DNA of 64,000 nucleotides from Nitrincola alkalilacustris. Lineage in GTDB: Bacteria > Pseudomonadota > Gammaproteobacteria > Pseudomonadales > Balneatricaceae. The notes under the pieces were generated by a model. That model saw only the letters and a program-made list of their open reading frames with translations. It was not told the DNA's origin and did not search any database. The position numbers were made by a program, and so were the translations under genes. Position 1 is the first letter of the stretch. Every line of letters begins with the position of its first letter. Shown here in pieces: positions 9,350-17,082 of this stretch. The DNA lies in NCBI RefSeq assembly GCF_008973755.1, contig NZ_WBOM01000003.1, positions 434,001-498,000 of the forward strand. Reading direction: 5' to 3'.

Positions 9350-9724
9350 ATGAAATGGATCGCCATACTTTTGCTGACTGTGTCAGTTGCTGTAAAAGCC
9401 GAAACTGAGCTGGCGTTTCAGTTGTGCTCTTCTTATATTCAGCAATCAGAGGTTGGTGCCCTGAGTGAAGAGGGGCGCTGGCCGGCTTACATCAAACTGA
9501 CCGAGCTCGGGACCTCAAGTTTTGGTGAATACACCGCAGCTAACGTTGGTAATAAGATACGTTTGATAGTCGATGGCCAGGAGTTTACGAGAGCAGTGAT
9601 AGTGGTGCCGGTGAATACTGGAAATATTTGGGGCCAGTTCGACACTAAGGAAGAAGCGATGAGGTGGCAGGACGTTCTGACAGGTGGGTTGTCTGCAGAT
9701 CCGTGTGGACCGAGTTCAAACTAA
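9350..9724 (+). CDS. Small exported protein resembling the SecD P1-head subdomain
   Basis: A 124-residue protein starting MKWIAILLLTVSVAVKAETE, a clear Sec signal peptide with a likely cut after VKA. The middle reads FGEYTAANVGNKIRLIVDGQEFTRAVIVVPV and continues QFDTKEEAMRWQDVLTGG. This follows the pattern of the SecDF P1 head subdomain (nvGk...vvDG......i, then a segment ending LxxG). Two cysteines (LCSSY and DPCG) could form a disulfide. No export-channel helices are present, so it is not SecD; a free-standing periplasmic head-like domain is the best description. It starts five bases after the truncated GFA frame and may use the GAGGAG at the end of that frame. Confidence 0.6.
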   Translation: MKWIAILLLTVSVAVKAETELAFQLCSSYIQQSEVGALSEEGRWPAYIKLTELGTSSFGEYTAANVGNKIRLIVDGQEFTRAVIVVPVNTGNIWGQFDTKEEAMRWQDVLTGGLSADPCGPSSN

Positions 9725-9770
9725 TTTCTTATCAGGATCTCCTAATGAAAGCAGGATAGAAAAGGCACGT

Positions 9771-10265
9771 ATGTCAATCAAGGAAATAGAGGCAAGTGAC
9801 TGGAAGGGAATTCTGCATGTTCAGGCTGAAGTGTATTCTGATGTAGAGCCAGAGCAGGAGGCGGTGTTACGTCATAAGTGGGAGCATTCTCCTGATAGTT
9901 GCTTCGTGTATGAGAAAAATAACACCATATCCGCTTATCTGCTTGCCCACACCTGGGGAGGGGAGGCACCGCCAAAACTGCATGCTTTGTTACCGGCAAA
10001 GCTGCAAGGACAGACGCTGTTTCTGCATGATTTGGCTGTCTCTGCCCGGCTGTCAGGTTCAGGAGTCGGATCTGCAATGGTTAATCATCTGGTGCAGATT
10101 GCCGCAGCAAACGGCTATGAAAAAATCATGCTGGTTGCGGTACAAAACTCCGCTCCATTCTGGAATAAAATGGGGTTTTCTGAAATGCTCGGCATCCAAG
10201 CGTGTCCCAGTTACGGCATTGGATCCAGGGTGATGCAGCGGGCTACCATTGAGGTTGACACCTGA
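9771..10265 (+). CDS. GNAT-family N-acetyltransferase
   Basis: About 164 residues from the ATG at 9771 (MSIKEIEASDW). The acetyl-CoA-binding core is visible: LHDLAVSARLSGSGVGSAMVNHLV is the beta4-alpha3 pyrophosphate loop (RxxGxG pattern), and IMLVAVQNSAPFWNKMGF is the usual motif B strand and helix ending in the GF turn. The substrate is unknown. The upstream in-frame extension overlaps the previous gene and contains no good start. It lies between the small exported protein and HigBA in a compact block whose codon use looks less regular than that of its neighbours. Confidence 0.8.
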   Translation: MSIKEIEASDWKGILHVQAEVYSDVEPEQEAVLRHKWEHSPDSCFVYEKNNTISAYLLAHTWGGEAPPKLHALLPAKLQGQTLFLHDLAVSARLSGSGVGSAMVNHLVQIAAANGYEKIMLVAVQNSAPFWNKMGFSEMLGIQACPSYGIGSRVMQRATIEVDT

Positions 10266-10289
10266 TACGATATAGGTTACGATTTTGTC

Positions 10290-10568
10290 ATGATAAGGAC
10301 ATTTAAACACAAGGGATTGGCCAAATTCTTTAAAACTGGTAGCACAGCCGGAATTCAAGCAATACATGGAAAACGTCTCAGATTGATCCTTGGCCGTCTT
10401 CATGCGGCGACTACCCCCAAGGATATGGACTTGCCAGGACTTCGGCTGCATGAGCTTGTTGGCAATCGAACTGGTACTTGGTCAGTTACCGTTAGTGGAA
10501 ATTGGCGAGTGACGTTTATTTTTGTGGGCGAAGACGCTGATGTTGTCAATTATGAAGACTACCATTGA
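10290..10568 (+). CDS. higB: HigB-type toxin (RelE superfamily mRNA interferase)
   Basis: A 92-residue basic protein with family landmarks MIRTFKHKGLAKFF near the start, RLRLILGRLHAA, the LPGLRLHEL segment, and GTWSVTVSGNWRVTFIF followed by DVVNYEDYH. This is the HigB pattern of a ribosome-dependent mRNA endonuclease. It lies 24 bases after the GNAT gene and 9 bases before the antitoxin, in the inverted toxin-first order typical of higBA. Candidate catalytic and RNA-binding residues are the conserved Arg of NWRVTF and the C-terminal Tyr/His. Confidence 0.92.
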   Translation: MIRTFKHKGLAKFFKTGSTAGIQAIHGKRLRLILGRLHAATTPKDMDLPGLRLHELVGNRTGTWSVTVSGNWRVTFIFVGEDADVVNYEDYH

Positions 10569-10577
10569 GGTTTTACC

Positions 10578-10865
10578 ATGCTAATGCATAACCCTCCACA
10601 TCCCGGAGAAATTATTAAAGAGCTATGCCTTGAACCATTGGGTATCTCTGTCACAGCTGCGGCTGATGCGCTTGGCGTCAGCCGTAAAACGTTGAGTGCT
10701 ATATTGAACGGTCGGGCTGGAATTAGTCCTGAAATGGCTGTTCGACTTTCCATTGCATTTGATACATCTGCTGAAAGCTGGCTTAATCAGCAATCTCAGT
10801 ATGAGCTCTGGCATGCTGAGCAACATAGAGGCGAGCTTCGGGTCAGGAAGCTGGTTGCAGCGTGA
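10578..10865 (+). CDS. higA: HigA-type antitoxin (XRE HTH)
   Basis: A 95-residue protein with the HigA hallmark HPGEIIKE near the N-terminus and a helix-turn-helix spanning [40 protein letters not shown], ending with the [11 protein letters not shown] segment. It should neutralise HigB and repress the higBA promoter as a dimer. It follows higB by 9 bases and is co-transcribed. An imperfect inverted repeat (CGCTCAG at 10893-10899 with CTGAGCG at 10930-10936) lies just downstream and may help end the transcript. Confidence 0.92.
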   Translation: MLMHNPPHPGEIIKELCLEPLGISVTAAADALGVSRKTLSAILNGRAGISPEMAVRLSIAFDTSAESWLNQQSQYELWHAEQHRGELRVRKLVAA

Positions 10866-11007
10866 GAAAAGCATAAAACCCACATTACCCTGCGCTCAGT
10901 TAATAGGCATCAGCTTTTTCATTACGCGCCTGAGCGGTTAATACCAAATCCCTGAACCAGTGATTGCTCCCTCTGGAGATCTTAGCCGTAAAACTACACA
11001 TGTACTT

Positions 11008-11029
11008 GCGCTGCGGTGTATCGCAGCGC
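11008..11029 (-). terminator. Hairpin downstream of the MDR oxidoreductase
   Basis: GCGCTGCG at 11008-11015 pairs perfectly with CGCAGCGC at 11022-11029 around a 6-base loop. It lies 32 bases past the stop of the minus-strand oxidoreductase gene. Read on the minus strand, a loose T-rich stretch (TAGTTTTA) follows about 10 bases later, so it may be a weak intrinsic terminator or a 3'-end stabiliser. Confidence 0.5.
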
Positions 11030-11061
11030 CACTTGCTATCCAGTATGAATATTGCGAACTA

Positions 11062-12057
11062 TTAAAGTTTCACAATCAGCTTGCCTTCGTTTCCACCCGT
11101 AAAGAACAGGTTTAAACCCGTTATTGCTGATTCGAGCCCTTCAAGTGTGTGCGCACGATATTTGATTTTTCCCTGTTGCACATAAGGTGTCAGTTTGGCC
11201 AGTAGTTGCGGTGCCTGATGTAGATGATCCGGCATGGTAAAGCCCTGAATCAGTAAACGCTTTTTGATGATGTTTATCCAGTTTGGGCCTGGGCTGGGCT
11301 CGCTTGCGGTGTAGTCGGCTATCATGCCGCAGACAATGATGCGCCCGTGTGCATTCATGCGCTCAAATACCCTGTGCTGTATCGGTCCGCCGGTATTCTC
11401 GAAATAGAGATCTATGCCGTTGGGAGCGAGTTCGTCCAGTCTGGCATCAAGATCATCGGTCTTGTAGTTCACCGCACCGTCAAAGCCGAGTTCATTGATG
11501 ATCCAGTCGGCTTTAGCATCACTACCGACGACACCGATAACGGTCAGGCCATCCGCTTTGGCCAATTGTCCGACTATGGAGCCTACTGATCCTGCTGCAC
11601 CAGAAACCACCAGCGTCTCACCTGGTTGTGGTTTGCCGATACTGTATAAGCCTTGGGTGGCAGTTAAGCCTGGAAGAGCAAAGACTGACAGCAGCATTTC
11701 AGGTGGCAAGGATGCATCCACCTTGTTGACGCCTTGGCCCTTGCTGACGGCCAATTCCTGCCAGCCAAACATGCCCATGACACGGTCGCCTGTTGTGTAA
11801 TCGGGATGCTTCGACTCAATAACCTCGCCAATCCCGGACGAACGCATGACGGTGCCCAGTTCAACGGGCGGTATGTAACTGTCAGTATCAGCAGACATCC
11901 AACCCAGCATGGCTGGGTCCAAAGACATGTGTGTCTGGCGAACCAGGAACTCACCTTGGTCAAGCGCAGGAACAGTCTTTTCTACGACTTCGAACAGTTC
12001 AGGCCCGATAGCGCCCTGTGGCCGGCCGATCAGGTTGATGGCTGTGTAGTGCTTCAT
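11062..12057 (-). CDS. NADPH-dependent MDR-family oxidoreductase (CurA/leukotriene B4 12-hydroxydehydrogenase-like)
   Basis: A 331-residue zinc-independent medium-chain reductase from the ATG at 12057 (MKHYTAINLIGRPQG), preceded by AGGAG at 8 bases. The cofactor fold shows VVSGAAGSVGSIVGQLAK, and the family segment ENTGGPIQHRVFERMNAHGRIIVCGMI is present. Relatives reduce the C=C bond of alpha,beta-unsaturated ketones and aldehydes with NADPH. The substrate here is unknown. A LysR gene lies divergently upstream, and the shared 144-base region carries a 13-base inverted repeat, so local LysR control is likely. Confidence 0.88.
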   Translation of the reverse strand: MKHYTAINLIGRPQGAIGPELFEVVEKTVPALDQGEFLVRQTHMSLDPAMLGWMSADTDSYIPPVELGTVMRSSGIGEVIESKHPDYTTGDRVMGMFGWQELAVSKGQGVNKVDASLPPEMLLSVFALPGLTATQGLYSIGKPQPGETLVVSGAAGSVGSIVGQLAKADGLTVIGVVGSDAKADWIINELGFDGAVNYKTDDLDARLDELAPNGIDLYFENTGGPIQHRVFERMNAHGRIIVCGMIADYTASEPSPGPNWINIIKKRLLIQGFTMPDHLHQAPQLLAKLTPYVQQGKIKYRAHTLEGLESAITGLNLFFTGGNEGKLIVKL

Positions 12058-12112
12058 AAATGTGACTCCTGAAATGCTTGCTATCAATTAGTCTGATTGT
12101 TTTGCTTGGTAC

Positions 12113-12185
12113 CTATTATTGCTTTTATTAAATTGATAAAAAGACCCGTTTGGGCGAATATCTATTGTCTTTAAAGCAATAATAG
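12113..12185. promoter_or_regulatory. Inverted repeat in the MDR-oxidoreductase/LysR divergent promoter
   Basis: CTATTATTGCTTT at 12113-12125 is perfectly inverted as AAAGCAATAATAG at 12173-12185, with 47 bases between the arms. The arms sit between the oxidoreductase start (12057) and the LysR start (12202), the second arm ending 16 bases before the LysR start. Two identical inverted half-sites about six helical turns apart fit binding by a LysR tetramer. The binding protein is an inference. Confidence 0.5.
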
Positions 12186-12201
12186 AGGCGTCTCAGGCGT
12201 T

Positions 12202-13110
12202 ATGGATCAGCTACGGGCGATCAAATACTTTGTGAAAGTTGCAGAAACCGGGAGCTTCTCGCGGGCAGCGGAGCATTTTCAAGTGCCGCCATCTTCGCTG
12301 TCGCGGCGTGTGGCAGATCTTGAGTCGCTCCTTGGCGCTACCTTACTGACCCGATCGACCCGCGTGGTCAGGCTGACTGAGATCGGTCAGCGCTATTACC
12401 GTGACATCTCTGAGGTACTGTCACAACTGGATGCGACAGACGAGGCGGTCAAACTGTATCAGACCGAGCCCATGGGACGGTTGCGTATCAGTGCAACAGT
12501 GGGGTTCGGAGAGCTGATTCTATTACCCTTGATGGATCGATTTAACCGGCTCTATCCTGAGGTTCAACTGGATATTACACTCAGTGATGAGTTGAGCGTG
12601 CTCGATCGGGATGATGTTGATATCGCTATTCGTGGCGGCTATGCACCAGATGCCCGAGTGGTGGCAATCAAGTTGATGAGCAACGATTTCATCGCTGTGG
12701 CCGCGCCTGACTATCTGGCACAATATGGTGCGCCGAGCCATCCGCTGGACCTGAAACACCATAAAGGGCTGTATTTTCGAACACCTCAAGGCCCGACTCG
12801 CTGGATTTGTGAGTTGGACGGCCGTTGGCAGGATGTATCAGCGCCCAGCGTGGGTGTTGCCAACACCGGGCGATGGTTGCTGAACCGTGCTATCAGGGGG
12901 GAGGGTATCCTGATGTTGCCAGAGTGGGTGTTAAAGCCCTATCTGGAGCGTGGCGAGCTGGTGCCTGTTGTGGTGACGCCCGCTTTGCAGATTACTACTC
13001 AGCCGGGCCTGGCGATCTATCTGTTGTATCAGAAAACCCGATATCAGGTGCCGAAAATACGGGCAGCGGTGGATTTTCTGGTGGCCGAGATAGCGCTGTT
13101 ATCTGACTGA
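12202..13110 (+). CDS. LysR-family transcriptional regulator
   Basis: A 302-residue LysR regulator. The winged HTH occupies residues 1-60 (MDQLRAIKYFVKVAETGSFSRAAEHFQVPPSSLSRRVADLE), followed by the linker helix and a periplasmic-binding-protein-like effector domain. It is divergent from the NADPH-dependent oxidoreductase, the usual arrangement for a LysR protein that controls its neighbour and itself. The region between them holds a 13-base inverted repeat. The inducer cannot be predicted. Confidence 0.92.
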   Translation: MDQLRAIKYFVKVAETGSFSRAAEHFQVPPSSLSRRVADLESLLGATLLTRSTRVVRLTEIGQRYYRDISEVLSQLDATDEAVKLYQTEPMGRLRISATVGFGELILLPLMDRFNRLYPEVQLDITLSDELSVLDRDDVDIAIRGGYAPDARVVAIKLMSNDFIAVAAPDYLAQYGAPSHPLDLKHHKGLYFRTPQGPTRWICELDGRWQDVSAPSVGVANTGRWLLNRAIRGEGILMLPEWVLKPYLERGELVPVVVTPALQITTQPGLAIYLLYQKTRYQVPKIRAAVDFLVAEIALLSD

Positions 13111-13212
13111 ATATAAGATTTCTGCGGTAGTGTAGTCGAGCTTGATTTCTCGGCCCAGCACTGGCAAAGCATATTTGAAATAACTATCTTTAAAATGGTG
13201 ATAGATAGCTTT

Positions 13213-13728
13213 ATGAGTCAGTCAAAAATACTGAATTATCTTAGTGGTTACAGTCCGCAGGTTCAGCAGCAGGTGCTAGCGTTGTTGGATAGTCATAAAT
13301 CTGGTGCTTGGTTACTGAAAAAATATCCGCAAGTTCATGAGCTGGTGTCAGAGAGGGCTTTGTACGATTATGCTCAAGGCATCAAGAATCAGTACATGCG
13401 CAGCTCACCACCGATCAGTAAGGTGATTTATGATGATAAAATTCATATCATTAATAATGCGTTAGGCCTTCACACCTATGTATTTCGGGTACAGGGCGCT
13501 AAATTAAAGAAAAAAAACGAGATTCGTATTTCTTCTTTATTTCGTAAGGTTCCAGAGCCATTTTTACGAATGATTTTGGCTCATGAACTCGCGCATTTGC
13601 GTGAAAAAGAGCATAACAAAGCGTTTTACAAGCTCTGTTGTCATATGGAGCCTGAGTATCATCAACTTGAATTTGATCTTCGCTTGTACCTGTGTCATCG
13701 AGATCGTTTTGGTGTTTTATGGGGCTGA
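13213..13728 (+). CDS. YgjP-like (WLM-type) metallopeptidase domain protein
   Basis: About 171 residues from the ATG at 13213 (MSQSKILNYLSGY). The zinc signature HELAHLREKEHNKAFY is of the HExxH...H kind found in the YgjP/M48-related group of putative metalloproteases: the two histidines and glutamate of HELAH plus a downstream histidine in EHNKAFY. No signal peptide is seen, so it is probably cytoplasmic. The N-terminal 80 residues are a helical region I do not recognise. The gene looks more AT-rich than its neighbours and stands alone between two LysR units. Confidence 0.75.
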   Translation: MSQSKILNYLSGYSPQVQQQVLALLDSHKSGAWLLKKYPQVHELVSERALYDYAQGIKNQYMRSSPPISKVIYDDKIHIINNALGLHTYVFRVQGAKLKKKNEIRISSLFRKVPEPFLRMILAHELAHLREKEHNKAFYKLCCHMEPEYHQLEFDLRLYLCHRDRFGVLWG

Positions 13729-13841
13729 TCAGCCGATTGAAATCCTACTACCACCCAATCTTAGTTAACCCTGATCTACCGATTTCATTAAAATGACCTC
13801 GATATATATAAAATGCTACTCAAGGTGCTTTTGTGACAAGT

Positions 13842-14732
13842 TCATAAGGGTAGGGGCCGATCATTTGACAACCCAAGCCAGAGTTCACTGGCGACTACCC
13901 CAAAAGCATGGTCACGTCGACGAATAGCATGAATATGTGAACGGCGCAGAGGAAACTCTGGTATCTCCAGCTGAGTCAGCTCTCCGGTATCCAGCTCCTT
14001 TCTCACCAGATGTTCAGGCATTCCCCCCCAACCCATTCCTGCAAGAATGATCTCCTTTTTCGCGGCAAAATCGGAAACAGTCCAGCGTAAGCTATTGGGT
14101 AGAACGTCTCGGGTTTGCTCAAATGAGCCCTGCCCAGTGCCCGTTACAATCACTTGTACATAGTCAGCCATATCAGTGGCACTCAGCAATCCCGACTTTC
14201 GGACAGGTCCATAATTGGGTCGAGCGACAGGTACAATGTTGATGCAGGTGTAGGGGATAGCTTCCACTATATCAAGAGACAGTCCATCCAGTGTGGCGAT
14301 AATGACTTGCGCCTTGCCACTCATCAGTTTTTCAGCGCTGCCGCCCATCACATCGGTGTTTAATCGGATGTCAGTGGCAGAAAAAGTTCGTCCTACCTTG
14401 CCAATAACTTCCAGTAGCGGTGACAAAGGACAGGTGGCCGTTACCGAAAGCGTAATCTCAGGTTCCTGCTGGCCTGAGAGCTTTTCAGCGAGGTTAGAAA
14501 GCTCCTGCATTTGCTGCAGCAAAGCGTGTGCTTTTCGATAGAAAATCTCCCCTGCGGGTGTGAGTGTCGGGCGATAGTTATCACGCGAGATCAAGGTCAG
14601 TCCAATCTCGTTCTCCAATGCTCTTACCAGTTGGCTGACTGCGGGTTGGGATTTATGCATGGCGACAGAGGCGCCACGAAAAGTACCTGCCGTGACAACA
14701 GCCTGCAGTGCACGTAACTGCTCTAGTTTCAT
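13842..14732 (-). CDS. LysR-family transcriptional regulator
   Basis: A 296-residue LysR protein with the N-terminal HTH MKLEQLRALQAVVTAGTFRGASVAMHKSQPAVSQLVRALE and a C-terminal ligand-binding domain. It is divergent from the GST/NTF2-like/tautomerase operon across a 138-base AT-rich region. In that region TTGAT (14751-14755) and ATCAA (14770-14774) form a spaced dyad of LysR-box type. It probably controls that operon (inference from position). Confidence 0.92.
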   Translation of the reverse strand: MKLEQLRALQAVVTAGTFRGASVAMHKSQPAVSQLVRALENEIGLTLISRDNYRPTLTPAGEIFYRKAHALLQQMQELSNLAEKLSGQQEPEITLSVTATCPLSPLLEVIGKVGRTFSATDIRLNTDVMGGSAEKLMSGKAQVIIATLDGLSLDIVEAIPYTCINIVPVARPNYGPVRKSGLLSATDMADYVQVIVTGTGQGSFEQTRDVLPNSLRWTVSDFAAKKEIILAGMGWGGMPEHLVRKELDTGELTQLEIPEFPLRRSHIHAIRRRDHAFGVVASELWLGLSNDRPLPL

Positions 14733-14870
14733 GATGGCTTCTTCATTTTATTGATGATAATTATTACCTATCAAGACATTAATAAAACGATATTATTTTG
14801 TTTTCATCTATTTGTATAAGCTTTTTCTGTCCAGGCCTGAGTGCCTGATCATCAACAGAGGTTATGAGAG

Positions 14871-15482
14871 ATGAAACTCTTCTACAAAACAGGTGCCTGT
14901 TCGCTTGCTACACATATCGTACTTCGTGAAGTGGAGGCTGAGTTCACATTGATCCAGGTCGATACTGAACGTCAACAGACGGAGTTTGGCGCCGATTATC
15001 GCACTGTGAATCCGAAAGGCTATGTGCCGGCGCTGCAATTGGAATCCGGCGTGATCCTGACTGAAGGCGCCGCAATTTTGCAGTACATTGCTGATTTAAA
15101 TCCAGCCAACCAACTCTCTCCAGCGCAAGCAGGGATTGCGAGAGCGCGTCTTCAGGAGTATCTGAACTACGTTTCCTCAGAGTTGCATAAAGCTTTTGCG
15201 CCTCTCTTTCGTGGCAACGCTACTGCCACACAGAAGGACGATGCTGTAAAGGCTGTTGCAGCAAAGTTTGATTATGTGGAATCGCTGTTTGCAGATGGTC
15301 GCTCATTTTTGCTGGGTGAAAATTTTTCTGTGGCAGATGCTTATCTTTTTGTTGTTGTTAACTGGACTAACTTCACTGGCATTGAGCTGAAGCCCTGGCC
15401 GATGCTGGAAGCCTTTTTCCACCGAGTACTTGCTCGTCCGAGTGTTCGGAGCGCTTTTGCAGCGGAAGGGTTGGATACATGA
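14871..15482 (+). CDS. Glutathione S-transferase
   Basis: A 203-residue GST. It has an N-terminal thioredoxin-like domain (MKLFYKTGACSLATHIVLREV, where S/C residues near positions 9-11 form the GSH-activating region of beta/GstA-type enzymes), the cis-Pro motif GYVPAL, the GSH-contacting ESGVILTEGAAILQYIAD, and an all-helical C-terminal domain with the VADAYLF N-capping box. It resembles bacterial GstA. The stop overlaps the next start by 4 bases (ATGA), and a tautomerase gene follows, so a role in detoxifying or isomerising a reactive organic compound is plausible. Confidence 0.9.
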   Translation: MKLFYKTGACSLATHIVLREVEAEFTLIQVDTERQQTEFGADYRTVNPKGYVPALQLESGVILTEGAAILQYIADLNPANQLSPAQAGIARARLQEYLNYVSSELHKAFAPLFRGNATATQKDDAVKAVAAKFDYVESLFADGRSFLLGENFSVADAYLFVVVNWTNFTGIELKPWPMLEAFFHRVLARPSVRSAFAAEGLDT

Positions 15483-15868
15483 ATCTCTCATCGTCCCATA
15501 CAGCCATTCAGGACTTACTGAAAAGATATTTTGATGGGCTATATCACGCTGACAGTAAGGCTCTTGTAGAGGTTTTTCATCCTGATGCCCGGTACATCAA
15601 TACGGTCTCAGAAACCTATTGCAACCTGTCTGTATCAGAGTATTTTCGGATACTGGATGAACGGGTGCCACCTGCGGCAAACGGCGAGCAGCGTAGAGAT
15701 AACATTCTTTCCATTGAGATTGGAGGACAGAACCTCGCCTTTGCAAAAGTCACGATGACCATGATGGAAAGGGATTACATCGATTTTCTGACCCTGATAT
15801 TCGATACAGGAAGATGGTCAATTATCACCAAGGTTTTTCACTACCAACCGACTACCCAAGGGGAATAA
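15479..15868 (+). CDS. NTF2-like (lumazine-binding/SnoaL-type) protein
   Basis: A 129-residue single-domain protein with the cone-shaped NTF2 pattern: an N-terminal helix (IQDLLKRYFDGLYHADSKALVEVFHPDARYI) followed by beta strands ending DTGRWSIITKVFHYQ. Many such proteins carry out small isomerisation or hydration reactions or bind ligands, while others have no known activity. It is translationally coupled to the GST gene through a 4-base overlap and ends one base before the tautomerase start. The three genes are one operon. Confidence 0.75.
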   Translation: MNLSSSHTAIQDLLKRYFDGLYHADSKALVEVFHPDARYINTVSETYCNLSVSEYFRILDERVPPAANGEQRRDNILSIEIGGQNLAFAKVTMTMMERDYIDFLTLIFDTGRWSIITKVFHYQPTTQGE

Positions 15869-15869
15869 T

Positions 15870-16118
15870 ATGCCATATGTTAATATTAAAGTGACGCGTG
15901 AAGGAGGCCCGGATGGCAAAGGTCCGTCAGCCGAGCAGAAAGCTGAGATTATTGCGGGAGTCACTGAGTTGCTGGTAAGGGTGCTGAATAAAAGCCCAGC
16001 AACCACCATGGTGGTTATCGACGAGGTGGAATTGACTAACTGGGGCATGGGCGGTATGTCTGTACCTGAGTTTCGGGCAAAGCGTGTCGGTAATGAAGAG
16101 AGCAAGGCACCGGATTAA
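15870..16118 (+). CDS. 4-oxalocrotonate tautomerase-family protein
   Basis: An 82-residue protein starting MPYVNIKVTREGG; removal of Met would expose the catalytic Pro1 that defines this superfamily. LVRVLNKSPATTMVVIDEVELTNWGMGG is the usual middle of the fold, where a conserved aromatic and arginine region forms the active site. It is slightly longer than the classic 62-residue 4-OT because of an insertion around residues 10-20 and a C-terminal tail. It is the last gene of the GST/NTF2 operon and probably isomerises an enol/keto acid. Confidence 0.85.
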   Translation: MPYVNIKVTREGGPDGKGPSAEQKAEIIAGVTELLVRVLNKSPATTMVVIDEVELTNWGMGGMSVPEFRAKRVGNEESKAPD

Positions 16119-16179
16119 TGCTCCAGAGCTATAATCATTAAAGGCACGCAGACCCTCGATAGGGAGTTGATTAAGAGTG

Positions 16180-17001
16180 ATGACTGACAGGAGCTGCCAC
16201 AAGGCAATCAGCCATAAAACCAGCCTGAGTGGTGTTCATGCACTCACGCTGATGTCTGATCATGCTTTTCCCCGTCATTCACATGATCAGTTTGGCGTTG
16301 GCTATATTGTTCAAGGAGCGCAACGCTCCTGGAGCGGGCGTGGCATGGTTGAGGCTCAAGCCGGGGACCTGATTACCGTCAATCCCGGCGAGATTCATGA
16401 TGGCAGATCGCTGACCGAACAGGGTCGGTACTGGCATATGATCTACATCGATCCCACCATGCTCCTGCGCCAGTTTGCCAATGAGGGTCTGTGTGCGTCT
16501 GCCGAATGGGCTCAGCCTGTCGCGCATAATGCGGTGCTCAGCAGGCTGTTTTTATCTGTATACAAAAGGTTAACGCACCCGGAGGATTCGTCTGACGGAA
16601 AAGAGGAGCAGTTGTTGCTGCTGATCGATCATCTGTTTGCGCAACTGGGCAGCACCCAACGCAAACCTGTCGAGAGCCAGTTCAAACCTGATCTGAAACT
16701 TGCATTAGAGCGGCTGAAGGATGCGCCAGAAGCGCCGCTGTCATTATCTGAGCTTGCAGAGCAGGTTCACCTCAGCCGATTTCAACTGATAAGAGCCTTT
16801 AAGTGCCAACTGGGTATAACCCCTTTTGCTTACCTATCTCAACTCAGGGTTAATCGAGCCAAACGACTGATCGGCCAGGGGTTGCCATTGAGTGATGTGT
16901 CATATACTGCCGGGTTTTCTGATCAAAGCCATCTGTGCCGCGCATTTCGAAATCAGTTTGGTATCACGCCGGGCCGGTGGAAAAAAATAACCAGCCGTTG
17001 A
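16180..17001 (+). CDS. AraC-family regulator with N-terminal cupin
   Basis: About 273 residues. The N-terminal half is an AraC-type cupin (FPRHSHDQFGVGYIVQGAQRSW...DLITVNPGEIHDG). The C-terminal 100 residues carry two HTH motifs: LSLSELAEQVHLSRFQLIRAFK and LSDVSYTAGFSDQSHLCRAFRNQFGITPGRWKK. A GTG at 16177 directly precedes the ATG at 16180 and either could be used. The LysE-family exporter follows 81 bases downstream. AraC regulators of this type are often next to LysE exporters, so control of that gene is likely. Confidence 0.9.
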   Translation: MTDRSCHKAISHKTSLSGVHALTLMSDHAFPRHSHDQFGVGYIVQGAQRSWSGRGMVEAQAGDLITVNPGEIHDGRSLTEQGRYWHMIYIDPTMLLRQFANEGLCASAEWAQPVAHNAVLSRLFLSVYKRLTHPEDSSDGKEEQLLLLIDHLFAQLGSTQRKPVESQFKPDLKLALERLKDAPEAPLSLSELAEQVHLSRFQLIRAFKCQLGITPFAYLSQLRVNRAKRLIGQGLPLSDVSYTAGFSDQSHLCRAFRNQFGITPGRWKKITSR

Positions 17002-17082
17002 TCGCTCTGCGCAATCTCGTTCAATACTTCTTAGCCCTACAGGTTCACTCTGCATCTAGTCCTATTGATGCGGAGAGAAAAT

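Noticed and set aside
10893-10936. Inverted CGCTCAG/CTGAGCG after higA considered as an integron attC site
   Set aside because: The conserved core sites and the paired inner boxes of attC are not visible, the genes before it are spaced too closely for cassettes, and no integrase gene is present. It is better seen as a weak hairpin.
14751-14774. TTGAT...ATCAA near the LysR/GST promoter considered as an FNR box
   Set aside because: The spacer is 14 bases instead of 4, so it does not fit FNR; a LysR-type dyad is more plausible.
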